Counted from the stretch's first letter, positions 1 through 6,479 are shown. The stretch is DNA of 6,927 nucleotides from Ramlibacter sp. (GCA_025351615.1 JANXVP010000221.1:1-6927); one strand, 5' to 3'. Notes: a model not told the origin generated them from the letters alone. Numbers and translations: made by a program.

Positions 1-306
1 GCCGCCGATCACCCAGGCGTCGGCGCCGGCCGGGACGAACAGCAGCGCTTCATCGAGGGAAGCAGCACGCTGCGCGCCGCCGGCTTGCCATCCCGATTGG
101 CGTGTGAGAACGATGTTCATGCGCTCCGGCAAGGGCCGAAACCGGGGTGGCAACGAGTCCCAGGTCTTGCGGCCCATGATCACCGGGTGGCCGCTGGTGA
201 CGCGTTTGAAGTGCGCCAGATCTTCCGGCAGGTGCCATGGCAGGCCACCCTCCTTGCCGATCACTCCGTTCGCGGCGCGGGCGAAGATCAGGTTCAGCCG
301 CTTCAC
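1..306 (-). CDS. folA: Dihydrofolate reductase, N-terminal 102 residues (cut by window start)
   Basis: Reduces dihydrofolate to tetrahydrofolate with NADPH, in the cytoplasm, regenerating the folate that ThyA oxidises. The visible part begins [20 protein letters not shown] and carries the family marks in order: the NGVIGK segment (residues 13-18), the [13 protein letters not shown] segment (22-34) with Asp29 matching the catalytic acid (Asp27 of E. coli), the [12 protein letters not shown] cofactor segment, the [13 protein letters not shown] segment, and VIGG at the window edge, where the NADPH-binding glycines begin. About 60 more residues should lie outside the window. The start is GTG at 306-304, overlapping the thyA stop codon by four bases (GTGA, 303-306). 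No ATG lies upstream of the conserved core in this frame, and homologues begin at this point, so the GTG start is well supported. Translation is probably coupled to thyA. The family call is near certain. Confidence 0.96.
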   Translation of the reverse strand, partial: MKRLNLIFARAANGVIGKEGGLPWHLPEDLAHFKRVTSGHPVIMGRKTWDSLPPRFRPLPERMNIVLTRQSGWQAGGAQRAASLDEALLFVPAGADAWVIGG

Positions 307-1139
307 ACCGCCACCGGCGCCTTGATGGCGCCATGGCACTGGTAATCCAGTACCTCGAAGTCCTCGTACTCGTACGCGAAAATCGACGCCGGCTTGCGCT
401 TGATGTTCAGCACCGGATAGGGGTAGGGCGCGCGGCTCAATTGCAGTTCGACCTGCTCATGGTGGTTGCTGTAGATGTGGCAGTCGCCGCCGGTCCAGAC
501 GAAGTCGCCGACGCCGAGATCGCACTGCTGCGCGATCATATGGGTCAGCAATGCGTAGCTCGCGATGTTGAAGGGAACGCCCAGGAAAATGTCGGCGCTG
601 CGCTGGTACAGCTGGCACGAGAGTCTGGCCGGCTCACCCGCCGCCGGGGACGGCGCCACGTAAAACTGGAAGAAAGCGTGGCAGGGCGCAAGCGCCATTT
701 TCGGAATGTCGGCGACGTTCCAGGCGCTGACGATGATGCGGCGCGAATCGGGATTGGTTTTGATCGTCTTCACAGCTTCGGCGATCTGGTCGATCTGGCC
801 GCCGTCGGGCGTCGGCCAGCTGCGCCACTGCACGCCGTAAACCGGACCGAGGTCGCCGTCAGGCCGGGCCCATTCGTCCCAGATGGTGACGCCGCGCTGC
901 TTGAGCCAGTTGTTGTCGCTGGAGCCTTGCAGGAACCACAACAGCTCCTGGACGATGGACCGCAGATGCACCTTCTTGGTCGTCACCAGCGGGAAGCCTT
1001 CCGTCAGGTCGAAGCGCATCTGGTAGCCGAACACGCTGCGCGTTCCGGTGCCTGTGCGGTCGGTCTTGGGCGCGCCATGCACATAGACATGGCGCATGAA
1101 GTCCTCGTACTGCGAGCGGATCGGGCGGGGCGCGGTCAT
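303..1139 (-). CDS. thyA: Thymidylate synthase
   Basis: Methylates dUMP to dTMP using 5,10-methylenetetrahydrofolate, releasing dihydrofolate for FolA. The protein has 278 residues against 264 in E. coli. It shows the phosphate-binding DRTGTGT loop (27-33), [13 protein letters not shown] (67-79), VYGVQWRSW (100-108), the [11 protein letters not shown] segment (131-141) with the two arginines that reach across the dimer, and the nucleophile Cys153 in [11 protein letters not shown]. After it come [24 protein letters not shown], the [10 protein letters not shown] segment, and the conserved C-terminus IKAPVAV. The extra length is mostly a short insertion after FYVA (about residues 162-171, Pro/Ala-rich, where E. 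coli has three residues) plus a longer N-terminus. The ATG at 1139-1137 has only a weak ribosome binding site. A downstream ATG at residue 15 would delete the first helix, so the longer form is preferred. It lies 31 bases behind the FAD oxidoreductase and overlaps folA by four bases. Confidence 0.98.
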   Translation of the reverse strand: MTAPRPIRSQYEDFMRHVYVHGAPKTDRTGTGTRSVFGYQMRFDLTEGFPLVTTKKVHLRSIVQELLWFLQGSSDNNWLKQRGVTIWDEWARPDGDLGPVYGVQWRSWPTPDGGQIDQIAEAVKTIKTNPDSRRIIVSAWNVADIPKMALAPCHAFFQFYVAPSPAAGEPARLSCQLYQRSADIFLGVPFNIASYALLTHMIAQQCDLGVGDFVWTGGDCHIYSNHHEQVELQLSRAPYPYPVLNIKRKPASIFAYEYEDFEVLDYQCHGAIKAPVAV

Positions 1140-1170
1140 TGACTGGAATTATGCAGGCGCGCCAGCACGG

Positions 1171-2583
1171 TCAGGCTTTCAACACACGGCCCGGATTGAG
1201 CAGGTTTTGTGGGTCCAGGGAGTGCTTGATGGCGCGCATCAGTTTCAAGGCAACGGGCGATTTGTGCTGCTCCAGCTTGTCGCGCTTGAGGGTGCCGACG
1301 CCGTGTTCGGCGGAGATGGAACCCTCATACCGGCTGACAGCGTCATAGACAATCGCATTGACCGCCGGTTCGAAGTCGCGCAGAAAGGCCGGCATGTCCC
1401 CGCCTTCGGGCGCCTGGACGTTGTAGTGCAGGTTGCCGTCGCCGAGGTGGCCGAAGTTCACCAGCCGCACGCCGGGGATGGCCTGGCGCAACAGGGCGTC
1501 GGTCTCACGGCAGAAATCCGGGATGCGCGATACGGGAACCGAGATGTCGTGTTTGATGTTGAGGCCTTCTTCGGCCTGCGCCAGCGGAATGCTCTCGCGG
1601 ATGTGCCAGAGCTGGCGTGCCTGCGCAATGTTTTCGGCGACGACCGCATCGGTGGCCCACCCTTGCGTGAGGGCGGTCTCCAGCAGGCGTTCGAACTGGC
1701 CGCGTGCATGCAGCTCCGATTCGTGGTCCGAGTTTTCCAGCAGCACACAGTACGGCGTCTCCTGGTACAGCGGAACGCGCTGCGTGGGGAAATGTTTTGC
1801 CACCAGCCCCAGTGCGAACCGGCCCATCACCTCGAAGCCTGTGAGCCCGGCGCCCAGGCCGCGGTGCGCCAGGCCGAGCAGTGACACGGCTGCGTCGAGC
1901 GAGGGCACCGCGGCCCAGGCGGTCAGCGTCGCGGCCGGCAATGGATACAGCTTCATCGTGGCGGCGGTGATGATGCCTAGCGTCCCTTCGCTGCCGATGA
2001 ACAGATCGCGCAGGTCATAGCCGGTGTTGTCCTTGCGCAGCCCAGTCAGGCCTTCCCACACCTCGCCAGCAGCCGTCACGACTTCGAGGCCGAGGCACAG
2101 CTCGCGCGCGTTGCCGTAGCGGACCACCTGGGTGCCACCGGCGTTGGTCCCGAGGTTGCCCCCGATCGTGCAACTTCCTTCCGCAGCGAGGCTCAGCGGA
2201 AACAGCAAGCCCTGCTTTTCAGCGGTCTCCTGCAGCGATTGCAGGATGCATCCGGCTTCTGCCGTCATCGTCAGGTTCGCGGCGTCAAGCCCCCGCACCT
2301 GGTTCATCCTCTGCAAGCTGAGAAGCACCTGCGTGCCCGAGCCGTCCGGGGTCGAGCCGCCAACCAGCCCGGTGTTGCCACCCTGCGCAACGATGGCCGT
2401 GCCCGCCCTGGCGCAGGCCTTCACCACAGCCGCGACCTGGGCTGTGGACGCGGGCCGGACCACCGCCAGCGCCTTGCCCCGGTCGCGCTTGCGCCAGTCT
2501 TCTTCCCAGGCGCGCAGGTCGCCATCGGTCAGCACGTTGGCGTCGCCGACGATCGTCCTCAAAGTTCCGATCAGGGGACTCAC
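1171..2583 (-). CDS. FAD-linked D-2-hydroxyacid dehydrogenase of the GlcD/LldD2/D2HGDH type
   Basis: A 470-residue flavoprotein of the FAD_binding_4 plus FAD-oxidase_C architecture, which oxidises D-2-hydroxyacids (D-lactate, glycolate or D-2-hydroxyglutarate) to 2-oxoacids. In the FAD domain, VVRPASTAQVAAVVKAC is followed by the QGGNTGLVGG pyrophosphate loop (67-76) and the EGSCTIGGNLGTNAGG segment (about 135-150). In the C-terminal domain, Arg329 (HIRES) and Lys344 (IKHDISVP) fit substrate contacts. His379 and His386 (GHLGDGNLHYN) with Glu426 (SAEHGVG) match the metal site known in D-2-hydroxyglutarate dehydrogenase. It ends LLNPGRVLKA. An open frame continues upstream to 2646, but that stretch lies inside the DUF2069 gene. 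The GTG at 2583-2581 is preferred because it overlaps the DUF2069 stop as GTGA, has a good ribosome binding site and begins where relatives begin. The exact substrate cannot be told from the sequence; a D-2-hydroxyglutarate or D-lactate role is inference. Confidence 0.93.
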   Translation of the reverse strand: MSPLIGTLRTIVGDANVLTDGDLRAWEEDWRKRDRGKALAVVRPASTAQVAAVVKACARAGTAIVAQGGNTGLVGGSTPDGSGTQVLLSLQRMNQVRGLDAANLTMTAEAGCILQSLQETAEKQGLLFPLSLAAEGSCTIGGNLGTNAGGTQVVRYGNARELCLGLEVVTAAGEVWEGLTGLRKDNTGYDLRDLFIGSEGTLGIITAATMKLYPLPAATLTAWAAVPSLDAAVSLLGLAHRGLGAGLTGFEVMGRFALGLVAKHFPTQRVPLYQETPYCVLLENSDHESELHARGQFERLLETALTQGWATDAVVAENIAQARQLWHIRESIPLAQAEEGLNIKHDISVPVSRIPDFCRETDALLRQAIPGVRLVNFGHLGDGNLHYNVQAPEGGDMPAFLRDFEPAVNAIVYDAVSRYEGSISAEHGVGTLKRDKLEQHKSPVALKLMRAIKHSLDPQNLLNPGRVLKA

Positions 2584-2981
2584 GAAGCGGCCTTTCTCAA
2601 GCGCAGCCGCACATGCAGCGCGCACGCGGCGAACAGCAGCAGGCACAGCATCACCTCAATGGCCGCCAGCCAGCGGCCCGGCCCGCGGTCGCTTGACGCG
2701 CGCACCACACCTTCGATGAAATAGAGCCAGACCAGCAGGCTGACCCAGCGGTAGGTGTACATCCGGTTGCGCAGCAGCCCCGCCAGCGGAAAGCACAGCG
2801 GCAGCACTTTGAGTGCCAGCAACCCGCTGCCACCGCGCACCGGAGCCAGCCACAGCTCCCATGCCAGACCGAGGACGATCAGAGCCAGGACGCAGCCGAC
2901 AGCCAGCGCGCGGGTGGCGGCTAGGGGTGCGTTGACAGGAGCGGGTGCGTGGGAAGGAGGCTGCATGGGCGATGGCATCAT
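2580..2981 (-). CDS. DUF2069 family small inner-membrane protein
   Basis: A membrane protein of unknown function, 133 residues from the ATG at 2981. Four hydrophobic segments can be seen, at about residues 26-45 (including LALIVLGLAWELWLAP), 53-70 (LLALKVLPLCFPLAGLL), 77-95 (YRWVSLLVWLYFIEGVVRA) and 104-123 (LAAIEVMLCLLLFAACA). A basic tail, RLRLRK, follows. The LKVLPLxxPLxGLLxxRxYTYRW and YFIEGVVRA segments are what I recognise as DUF2069. The first 15 to 20 residues are Pro/Ala-rich and unconserved, so the start is uncertain. Adjacent ATGs at 2981 and 2978, another ATG at 2966 and a GTG at 2996 (inside yihY) are all in frame, and none has a good ribosome binding site. A candidate -10 box over the first two ATGs would favour 2966. 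It heads the leftward block and overlaps the next gene by GTGA, so it is probably co-transcribed with it. No catalytic motif is visible. Confidence 0.85.
   Translation of the reverse strand: MMPSPMQPPSHAPAPVNAPLAATRALAVGCVLALIVLGLAWELWLAPVRGGSGLLALKVLPLCFPLAGLLRNRMYTYRWVSLLVWLYFIEGVVRASSDRGPGRWLAAIEVMLCLLLFAACALHVRLRLRKAAS
2591..2598 (-). promoter_or_regulatory. Ribosome binding site deciding the GTG start of the FAD oxidoreductase
   Basis: On the minus strand GAGAAAGG lies seven bases before the GTG at 2583. It sits inside the last codons of DUF2069. It supports reinitiation or coupled translation at the GTGA overlap rather than the longer open frame starting at 2646. Confidence 0.6.
2932..2937 (+). 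promoter_or_regulatory. Perfect TTGACA hexamer upstream of yihY, partner -10 not found
   Basis: A consensus -35 hexamer on the plus strand, 53 bases before the yihY ATG and inside DUF2069 coding sequence. At the 16 to 18 base spacing there is only GC-rich sequence (around 2954-2961, containing AAGGAGG), not a -10 box. A weak CATCAT (2976-2981) is too far away. It may be a chance match. Confidence 0.15.
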
Positions 2982-3004
2982 AGCGGGCGATGACACTGCG
3001 GCAA
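2977..3004 (-). promoter_or_regulatory. Candidate sigma70 promoter for the DUF2069-FAD-thyA-folA block
   Basis: On the minus strand TTGCCG (3004-2999), a 16-base spacer and TATGAT (2982-2977) match sigma70 boxes at 4/6 and 5/6. The -10 box contains the first possible DUF2069 ATG. If it is real, transcription would begin near 2970, only a few bases before the ATG at 2966, giving a near-leaderless message. The -35 box lies within the first codons of yihY. This is a motif match only. Confidence 0.3.
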
Positions 3005-4198
3005 CTGCTCACGGACCTGCGGCACTTCCCCTGGAAATCCGCGGCCCTGACGCTTGCGCAGCGCTTCCGCGACGACCGGCTCAGCCTGACCGCCAGCAGC
3101 CTCACCTTCACGACCACCATCGCGCTGGTCCCGTTCTTCACTGTGGCGCTCGCGATCTTCACCGTGTTCCCCATGTTCAGCCAGGTGCAGGGCGCGCTGC
3201 AGACCTGGCTGGTGCAAAGCCTGATTCCGGACAGCATCGCGCGGCAGGTGCTGGGCTATCTGACGCAGTTCGCCGGCAAGGCGAACCGGCTCGGCACCGC
3301 CGGCCTCGGAGCACTGTTCGTCACGGCCCTGGCCTTGATCCTGACCATCGACCGCACGCTCAACGGCATCTGGCGGGTGCGGCGGCCGCGCCCGATCGGG
3401 CATCGGGTGCTGGTCTACTGGGCGGTAATGACGCTCGGCCCGCTGCTGCTCGGCCTGAGCGTGAGCAGCACCTTGTATGTCATTTCCTCGTCCCGAGGGC
3501 TGGTGGGCGCCATGCCGGGCAGCGTCCGGATGACGCTGGATGCCGCGCAGTTCCTGCTGCTGTCGGCCGGGCTGGCAGCGCTTTATCGCTATGTTCCGCA
3601 CACCCATGTCCGGCGCAGCCACGCGTGGGCCGGCGCCTTGTTCGCGGCCGTCGGCATCGAGCTGGCGCGCAAACTGCTCACGCTCTATTTCAGCGTGGTG
3701 CCCACCTATTCCATGGTGTACGGAGCGTTCGCGACGCTGCCGATCCTGCTGGTCTGGATCTATATCGCGTGGGTGGTGGTGCTGCTCGGCGCCGTGATCG
3801 CCGCCTCGATGCCGAGCCTGTTGCTGGGAGGCGGGCGTCGCGGCGGCGGCCACGGCTGGCAGTTCCAGGTCGCCCTGGAGGTGCTGCAGCAGCTGAACGA
3901 CGCGCGGACGACTGCGCGGCGTGGCATGAGCGTGCCCGAACTGGCGCGGGGCCTGAACCTCGATCCGCTGCAGCTGGAGCCGGTGCTCGAGAGCCTGGTC
4001 CTGCTGGACTGGGTTGGCCGGATCAACGAGATCGAGGACGAGGAAGACACGCGCTACATCCTGCTGGCCGATCCGCATGCAACCGCGCTGGAACCCTTGA
4101 TGCGGCAGCTGCTGCTCACCGACAGCGATGCGACCGCGAAGCTGTGGAAGGCCGGTCAGCTTTCGGCCGTGTCCCTGGAGGACGTGGTATCGCGCTGA
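2990..4198 (+). CDS. YihY/BrkB (UPF0761) family inner membrane protein with winged-helix-like C-terminal tail
   Basis: A 402-residue polytopic inner membrane protein of the YihY/virulence-factor-BrkB family, whose biochemical role is not settled. The family signature is visible at the N-terminus: LTASSLTFTTTIALVPFFTVALAIFTVFPMF (about 31-63). Hydrophobic segments lie near 39-62, 103-124, 140-165, 184-203, 211-232 and 244-275. LDAAQFLLLSAGLAALYRYVPHTHVR, ELARKLLTLYF and VYGAFATLPILLVWIYIAWVVVLLGA are also typical. After a Gly/Arg-rich linker (280-289), residues about 290-376 are soluble and look like a winged helix: ALEVLQQLNDA, SVPELARGLNLDPLQLEPVLESLVLLDWV, then a short acidic wing and RYILLA. 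E. coli YihY, at about 290 residues, lacks most of this tail. The ATG at 2990 has no clear ribosome binding site, but MTLRQLL(T)DLRHFPWK agrees with remembered homologues. It is divergent from DUF2069 with almost no space between them, and it converges on the hydrolase with 28 bases between the stops; no terminator hairpin is visible there. Confidence 0.92.
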   Translation: MTLRQLLTDLRHFPWKSAALTLAQRFRDDRLSLTASSLTFTTTIALVPFFTVALAIFTVFPMFSQVQGALQTWLVQSLIPDSIARQVLGYLTQFAGKANRLGTAGLGALFVTALALILTIDRTLNGIWRVRRPRPIGHRVLVYWAVMTLGPLLLGLSVSSTLYVISSSRGLVGAMPGSVRMTLDAAQFLLLSAGLAALYRYVPHTHVRRSHAWAGALFAAVGIELARKLLTLYFSVVPTYSMVYGAFATLPILLVWIYIAWVVVLLGAVIAASMPSLLLGGGRRGGGHGWQFQVALEVLQQLNDARTTARRGMSVPELARGLNLDPLQLEPVLESLVLLDWVGRINEIEDEEDTRYILLADPHATALEPLMRQLLLTDSDATAKLWKAGQLSAVSLEDVVSR

Positions 4199-4226
4199 AT
4201 GGTGGTGGTGATGCCCTTGCCCGTCT

Positions 4227-5033
4227 TCATGCACGCAGGAAATCGACGAGGGCGAACAGCACGCCGTCGGGAGCCTCGGCCATCAGCGCATGGCCGGCAT
4301 CCAGCGGCACCACCTTCGCCGTCGGGGCCTTGGCGATCAGGGGCTGGGCCATCCTGGGCAGCGTCATGGAATCGTTGCGGCCGAGGATGAACAGCACCGG
4401 GCACTGGATCTTTTCCATCGCCGCTTCACCGCCCCGGTAATCGTCGCAGGCCTTGAAGCCACGATGGAACAGGTTGACCCTGGTGTTGCTGGCCAGCACA
4501 CGCTTCATCAAAGCCCTGGAACCGCCATACAGCCAGCTTCCCGGACCCAGGACAGACGGGGGCGGCGCCAGCATCGAATGCGAGAAAGTGTTGACCGTGT
4601 CGATCGCCTTGTGTGGCTGGTTCAGCGCGCTGTCGAGCAGCGCGGGCGACACTTTCATCGGAAAGGCGGTGCCGACCAGCGCGAGATGCGTCACGCGTTG
4701 CGGGGCGGTCGAAGCGGCCTGTAGCGCCGCCAGCGAGCCGAAGCTGTGGCCAACCAGCGCGGCTTGCTTCACGCCCGCTGCATCGAGCAGGGCGATCACG
4801 AACTTTGCCGCTTCGTCGACCGACTGCGGTGCATCGCCGGCGCTCCTGCAATGCCCGGGCAGGTCGGGCGCCAGCACGTTCCAGCCGTGGTGGGCGAAGT
4901 ACCGGGTCTGCAGGATCCAGACGCTGTGGTCGTTCAGCACGCCGTGGAGAAACACCAGCGTCGGCTTCGCAGCGTCGAAAGCCTTGCCGCCGGTGTAGCA
5001 GAAGGTTTCGTGGCCATTGACTGTGAGCTTCAT
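4227..5033 (-). CDS. Alpha/beta hydrolase, substrate unknown
   Basis: A 268-residue cytoplasmic alpha/beta-hydrolase-fold protein with a complete catalytic triad. The oxyanion-hole strand is LVFLHGVLNDHSVW (His30-Gly31). The nucleophile elbow is GHSFGS with Ser97, the acid is Asp221 in ILGRNDSM, and the base is His248 in LDAGHAL. VLAPDLPGHCRS (about 53-64) is the usual loop before the elbow. A cap region rich in small and basic residues spans roughly 125-195. It has no signal peptide. The size and motifs fit the broad esterase/hydrolase group, and nothing fixes the substrate. It is not MetX despite following metY, since MetX is about 100 residues longer and has a different elbow. The ATG at 5033 is chosen over an upstream in-frame start at 5069 because a GGGAGG ribosome binding site lies six bases before it. 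It is probably co-transcribed with metY, 78 bases upstream. Confidence 0.92.
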   Translation of the reverse strand: MKLTVNGHETFCYTGGKAFDAAKPTLVFLHGVLNDHSVWILQTRYFAHHGWNVLAPDLPGHCRSAGDAPQSVDEAAKFVIALLDAAGVKQAALVGHSFGSLAALQAASTAPQRVTHLALVGTAFPMKVSPALLDSALNQPHKAIDTVNTFSHSMLAPPPSVLGPGSWLYGGSRALMKRVLASNTRVNLFHRGFKACDDYRGGEAAMEKIQCPVLFILGRNDSMTLPRMAQPLIAKAPTAKVVPLDAGHALMAEAPDGVLFALVDFLRA

Positions 5034-5035
5034 GT

Positions 5036-5070
5036 CATGCCTCCCGACAAGCCGCCTTTTGGGAGGCATG
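5036..5070 (-). promoter_or_regulatory. Perfect 10-bp hairpin containing the hydrolase ribosome binding site
   Basis: CATGCCTCCC (5036-5045) and GGGAGGCATG (5061-5070) are exact inverted repeats around a 15-base loop. On the transcript of the leftward genes, the 3' arm contains the GGGAGG ribosome binding site (5040-5045). The hydrolase ATG begins two bases after the stem. Folding would hide the binding site, so this may damp or control translation of the hydrolase relative to metY. It lacks a following U-run on the transcript, so an intrinsic terminator is less likely. Confidence 0.6.
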
Positions 5071-5071
5071 C

Positions 5072-5086
5072 GCCCCCTTGGGGGGC
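5072..5086. repeat. Second stem-loop, 6-bp G/C stem, in the metY-hydrolase spacer
   Basis: GCCCCC (5072-5077) pairs with GGGGGC (5081-5086) across a three-base loop, one base from the larger hairpin. Together with flanking GCAGCG and CGTGGGGGC segments, it resembles G/C-rich intergenic repeats that I remember as common in Comamonadaceae chromosomes. That resemblance is recall, not a comparison. Similar elements often sit between genes, where they affect mRNA ends or stability. Confidence 0.4.
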
Positions 5087-5111
5087 AGCGAACGAATGTG
5101 AACGTGGGGGC

Positions 5112-6419
5112 TCACGATATTTTCTCCGCGGCCTTGAGCGCCCGCTTCAGGTCGTCGATCAGGTCGGCCGCGTCTTCCAGCCCGATCGACAGCCGGATAG
5201 TCCCCTGCGTGATGCCGGCGTTTCCAAGCGCCTCGTCGCTCATCCGGAAGTGGGTGGTGCTGGCCGGATGAATTACCAGCGATCGGCAGTCGCCGACGTT
5301 GGCCAGGTGGCTGAACAGCTTCAGGGCGTCGATGAATGTCTTGCCCTGCTCGCGATCGCCCTTCATGTCGAAGCTGAAGACCGACCCGGCGCCCTTGGGC
5401 AGCAGTCGTTGTGCGAGGGCGTGGCTGGGGTGCGACTCCAGCATCGGATGGCCGACGCGGGAGATGAAGGGATGCGCGCTGAGGAATTCCACCACCCTGG
5501 CGGTGTTGCTCATGTGCCGATCCATCCGCAGCGACAGCGTTTCGATGCCCTGCAGAATCAGCCACGCGGTGTGCGGACTCATGCTGGCGCCGAAATCGCG
5601 CAAGCCCTCGCGGCGCGCGCGCAGCAGGAAAGCGCCGACCGTCGATTCCTCGCTGAAGACCATGTTGTGGAAGCCTTCGTAGGGCGTGGTGAGTTCGGAA
5701 AAACGGCCCGCGGCTTGTTGGCTTTCCCAGTCGAAACTGCCGCCGTCCACGACCACGCCGCCGATGACGGTGCCGTGTCCCGACAGGAACTTGGTGGCGG
5801 AGTGGTAGACCAGGTCGGCGCCGAGAGCCAGCGGCTTCATCAGGTACGGCGTTGTCAGCGTCGAATCGACCAGCAGCGGCACTCCTGCGTCATGGGCGAT
5901 CGCGCTCACCCGCGGAATGTCGAGCACGTCCAGGCCGGGGTTCCCGACGGTTTCGCCGAACATGAGCTTGGTGGTCGGGCGCACCGCTGCGCGCCAGCCG
6001 TCGATGTCGCCTGGCTTGACGAATGTCGTCTCGATGCCGAAACGACGCATGGTGTAGTGCAGCAGGTTCTGGGAGCCACCGTAAAGCGCGGTCGACGCCA
6101 CGATGTGCGACCCCGCGCCCATCAGCGTGGCGATCGACAGGTGCAGCGCCGCCTGGCCGCTGGCCGTGGTGATCGCGCCAATGCCGCCCTCGAGCGCCGC
6201 CACCCGCTGTTCGAGCACCGCATTGGTCGGATTGCTGATCCGCGAATAGACGTGGCCCGAGCGCTCGAGGTTGAACAGCGCGGCGGCATGGTCGCTGGAT
6301 TCGAACACGAAGGAGGTGGTGAGGTGGATCGGCACAGCGCGCGCGCCGGTTGCCGGGTCGGGTGACGCGCCGGCATGCAGCGCCAGGGTGTCGAAACCGG
6401 GATCGGAATAGCCGGGCAT
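5112..6419 (-). CDS. metY: O-acetylhomoserine sulfhydrylase (aminocarboxypropyltransferase)
   Basis: A 435-residue PLP enzyme of the Cys/Met metabolism family, which makes homocysteine from O-acetylhomoserine and sulfide in methionine synthesis. Visible marks are DTLALHAGASPDPATGA (10-26), the YSRISNPTN phosphate-binding segment with Tyr58 and Arg60, ALEGG, TASGQAA, LYGG with Tyr113, ETVGNPGLDVLDI (about 156-168), VDSTLTTPYL with Asp185, and Lys210 in YHSATKFLSGHG, the Schiff-base lysine. An insertion at about 228-260 (SFDWESQQAAGRFSELTTPYEGFHNMVF) and the total length favour MetY over the shorter MetB, MetC and MetZ enzymes. IRLSIGLEDAADLIDDLKRAL closes the domain. The ATG at 6419 begins MPGYSDPGFDTLALHAG and has AGGAG six bases before it. 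The frame stays open to 6815, but that stretch is antisense to the CBS gene. Some relatives accept O-succinylhomoserine, so the acyl specificity is inferred. Confidence 0.95.
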   Translation of the reverse strand: MPGYSDPGFDTLALHAGASPDPATGARAVPIHLTTSFVFESSDHAAALFNLERSGHVYSRISNPTNAVLEQRVAALEGGIGAITTASGQAALHLSIATLMGAGSHIVASTALYGGSQNLLHYTMRRFGIETTFVKPGDIDGWRAAVRPTTKLMFGETVGNPGLDVLDIPRVSAIAHDAGVPLLVDSTLTTPYLMKPLALGADLVYHSATKFLSGHGTVIGGVVVDGGSFDWESQQAAGRFSELTTPYEGFHNMVFSEESTVGAFLLRARREGLRDFGASMSPHTAWLILQGIETLSLRMDRHMSNTARVVEFLSAHPFISRVGHPMLESHPSHALAQRLLPKGAGSVFSFDMKGDREQGKTFIDALKLFSHLANVGDCRSLVIHPASTTHFRMSDEALGNAGITQGTIRLSIGLEDAADLIDDLKRALKAAEKIS

Positions 6420-6425
6420 GGTGGT

Positions 6426-6445
6426 CTCCTGGGGGTCTCGCCCCC
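6426..6445 (-). promoter_or_regulatory. metY ribosome binding site with abutting leader stem-loop
   Basis: On the metY transcript GGGGG (6445-6441), a CGAGA loop and CCCCC (6435-6431) can form a 5-bp G/C stem ending directly at the AGGAG ribosome binding site (6430-6426), which is six bases before the ATG. GAGACC also occurs twice (6439-6434 and 6428-6423), once in the hairpin and once in the binding site. The leader is too short to hold a known SAM or SAH riboswitch. Confidence 0.4.
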
Positions 6446-6450
6446 GCGCG

Positions 6451-6479
6451 TTGTGACGCCGGTCATTGTGGGCTATATT
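6451..6479 (+). promoter_or_regulatory. Candidate sigma70 promoter for the CBS-domain gene
   Basis: TTGTGA (6451-6456) and TATATT (6474-6479) are separated by exactly 17 bases and match the sigma70 boxes at 4/6 and 5/6. In this G/C-rich sequence the A/T-rich -10 stands out. Transcription would start near 6486, leaving a leader of about 33 bases that contains the stem-loop at 6490-6505. I found no equally good promoter for metY on the other strand of this spacer. Confidence 0.5.

Noticed and set aside
237..1142. A 301-codon plus-strand open frame opposite thyA and folA
   Set aside because: It is a shadow of two enzymes with unmistakable motifs.
2584..2646. A longer start for the FAD oxidoreductase at 2646
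   Set aside because: It would add 21 residues encoded within DUF2069. The GTG at 2583 has a ribosome binding site, a GTGA overlap and agreement with the family N-terminus.
4199..4226. Terminator between the convergent yihY and hydrolase genes
   Set aside because: The 28 bases hold a short GGT triplet run but no inverted repeat and no T-run in either direction.
2978..4234. A 418-codon minus-strand open frame opposite yihY
   Set aside because: The product is rich in Gln/His/Arg with no domain, and the yihY reading on the other strand is clearly the real gene.
2755..4440. A 561-codon plus-strand open frame with an apparent AAGGAGG site before an ATG at 2964
   Set aside because: It overlaps yihY in another frame and runs antisense to DUF2069 and the end of the hydrolase gene. 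Its product is a Pro/Arg/Ala-rich shadow. AAGGAGG is explained as the complement of DUF2069 Pro/Ser codons.
4227..5033. The hydrolase as homoserine O-acetyltransferase (MetX) partner of MetY
   Set aside because: MetX proteins are about 100 residues longer, with a different nucleophile elbow and conserved regions not found here.
4746..6365. A 539-codon plus-strand open frame antisense to metY and the hydrolase
   Set aside because: It mirrors two well-supported genes in G/C-rich DNA, where stop codons are rare on the opposite strand. Its translation has low-complexity Arg/Ala/Gly/His composition and no recognisable domain.
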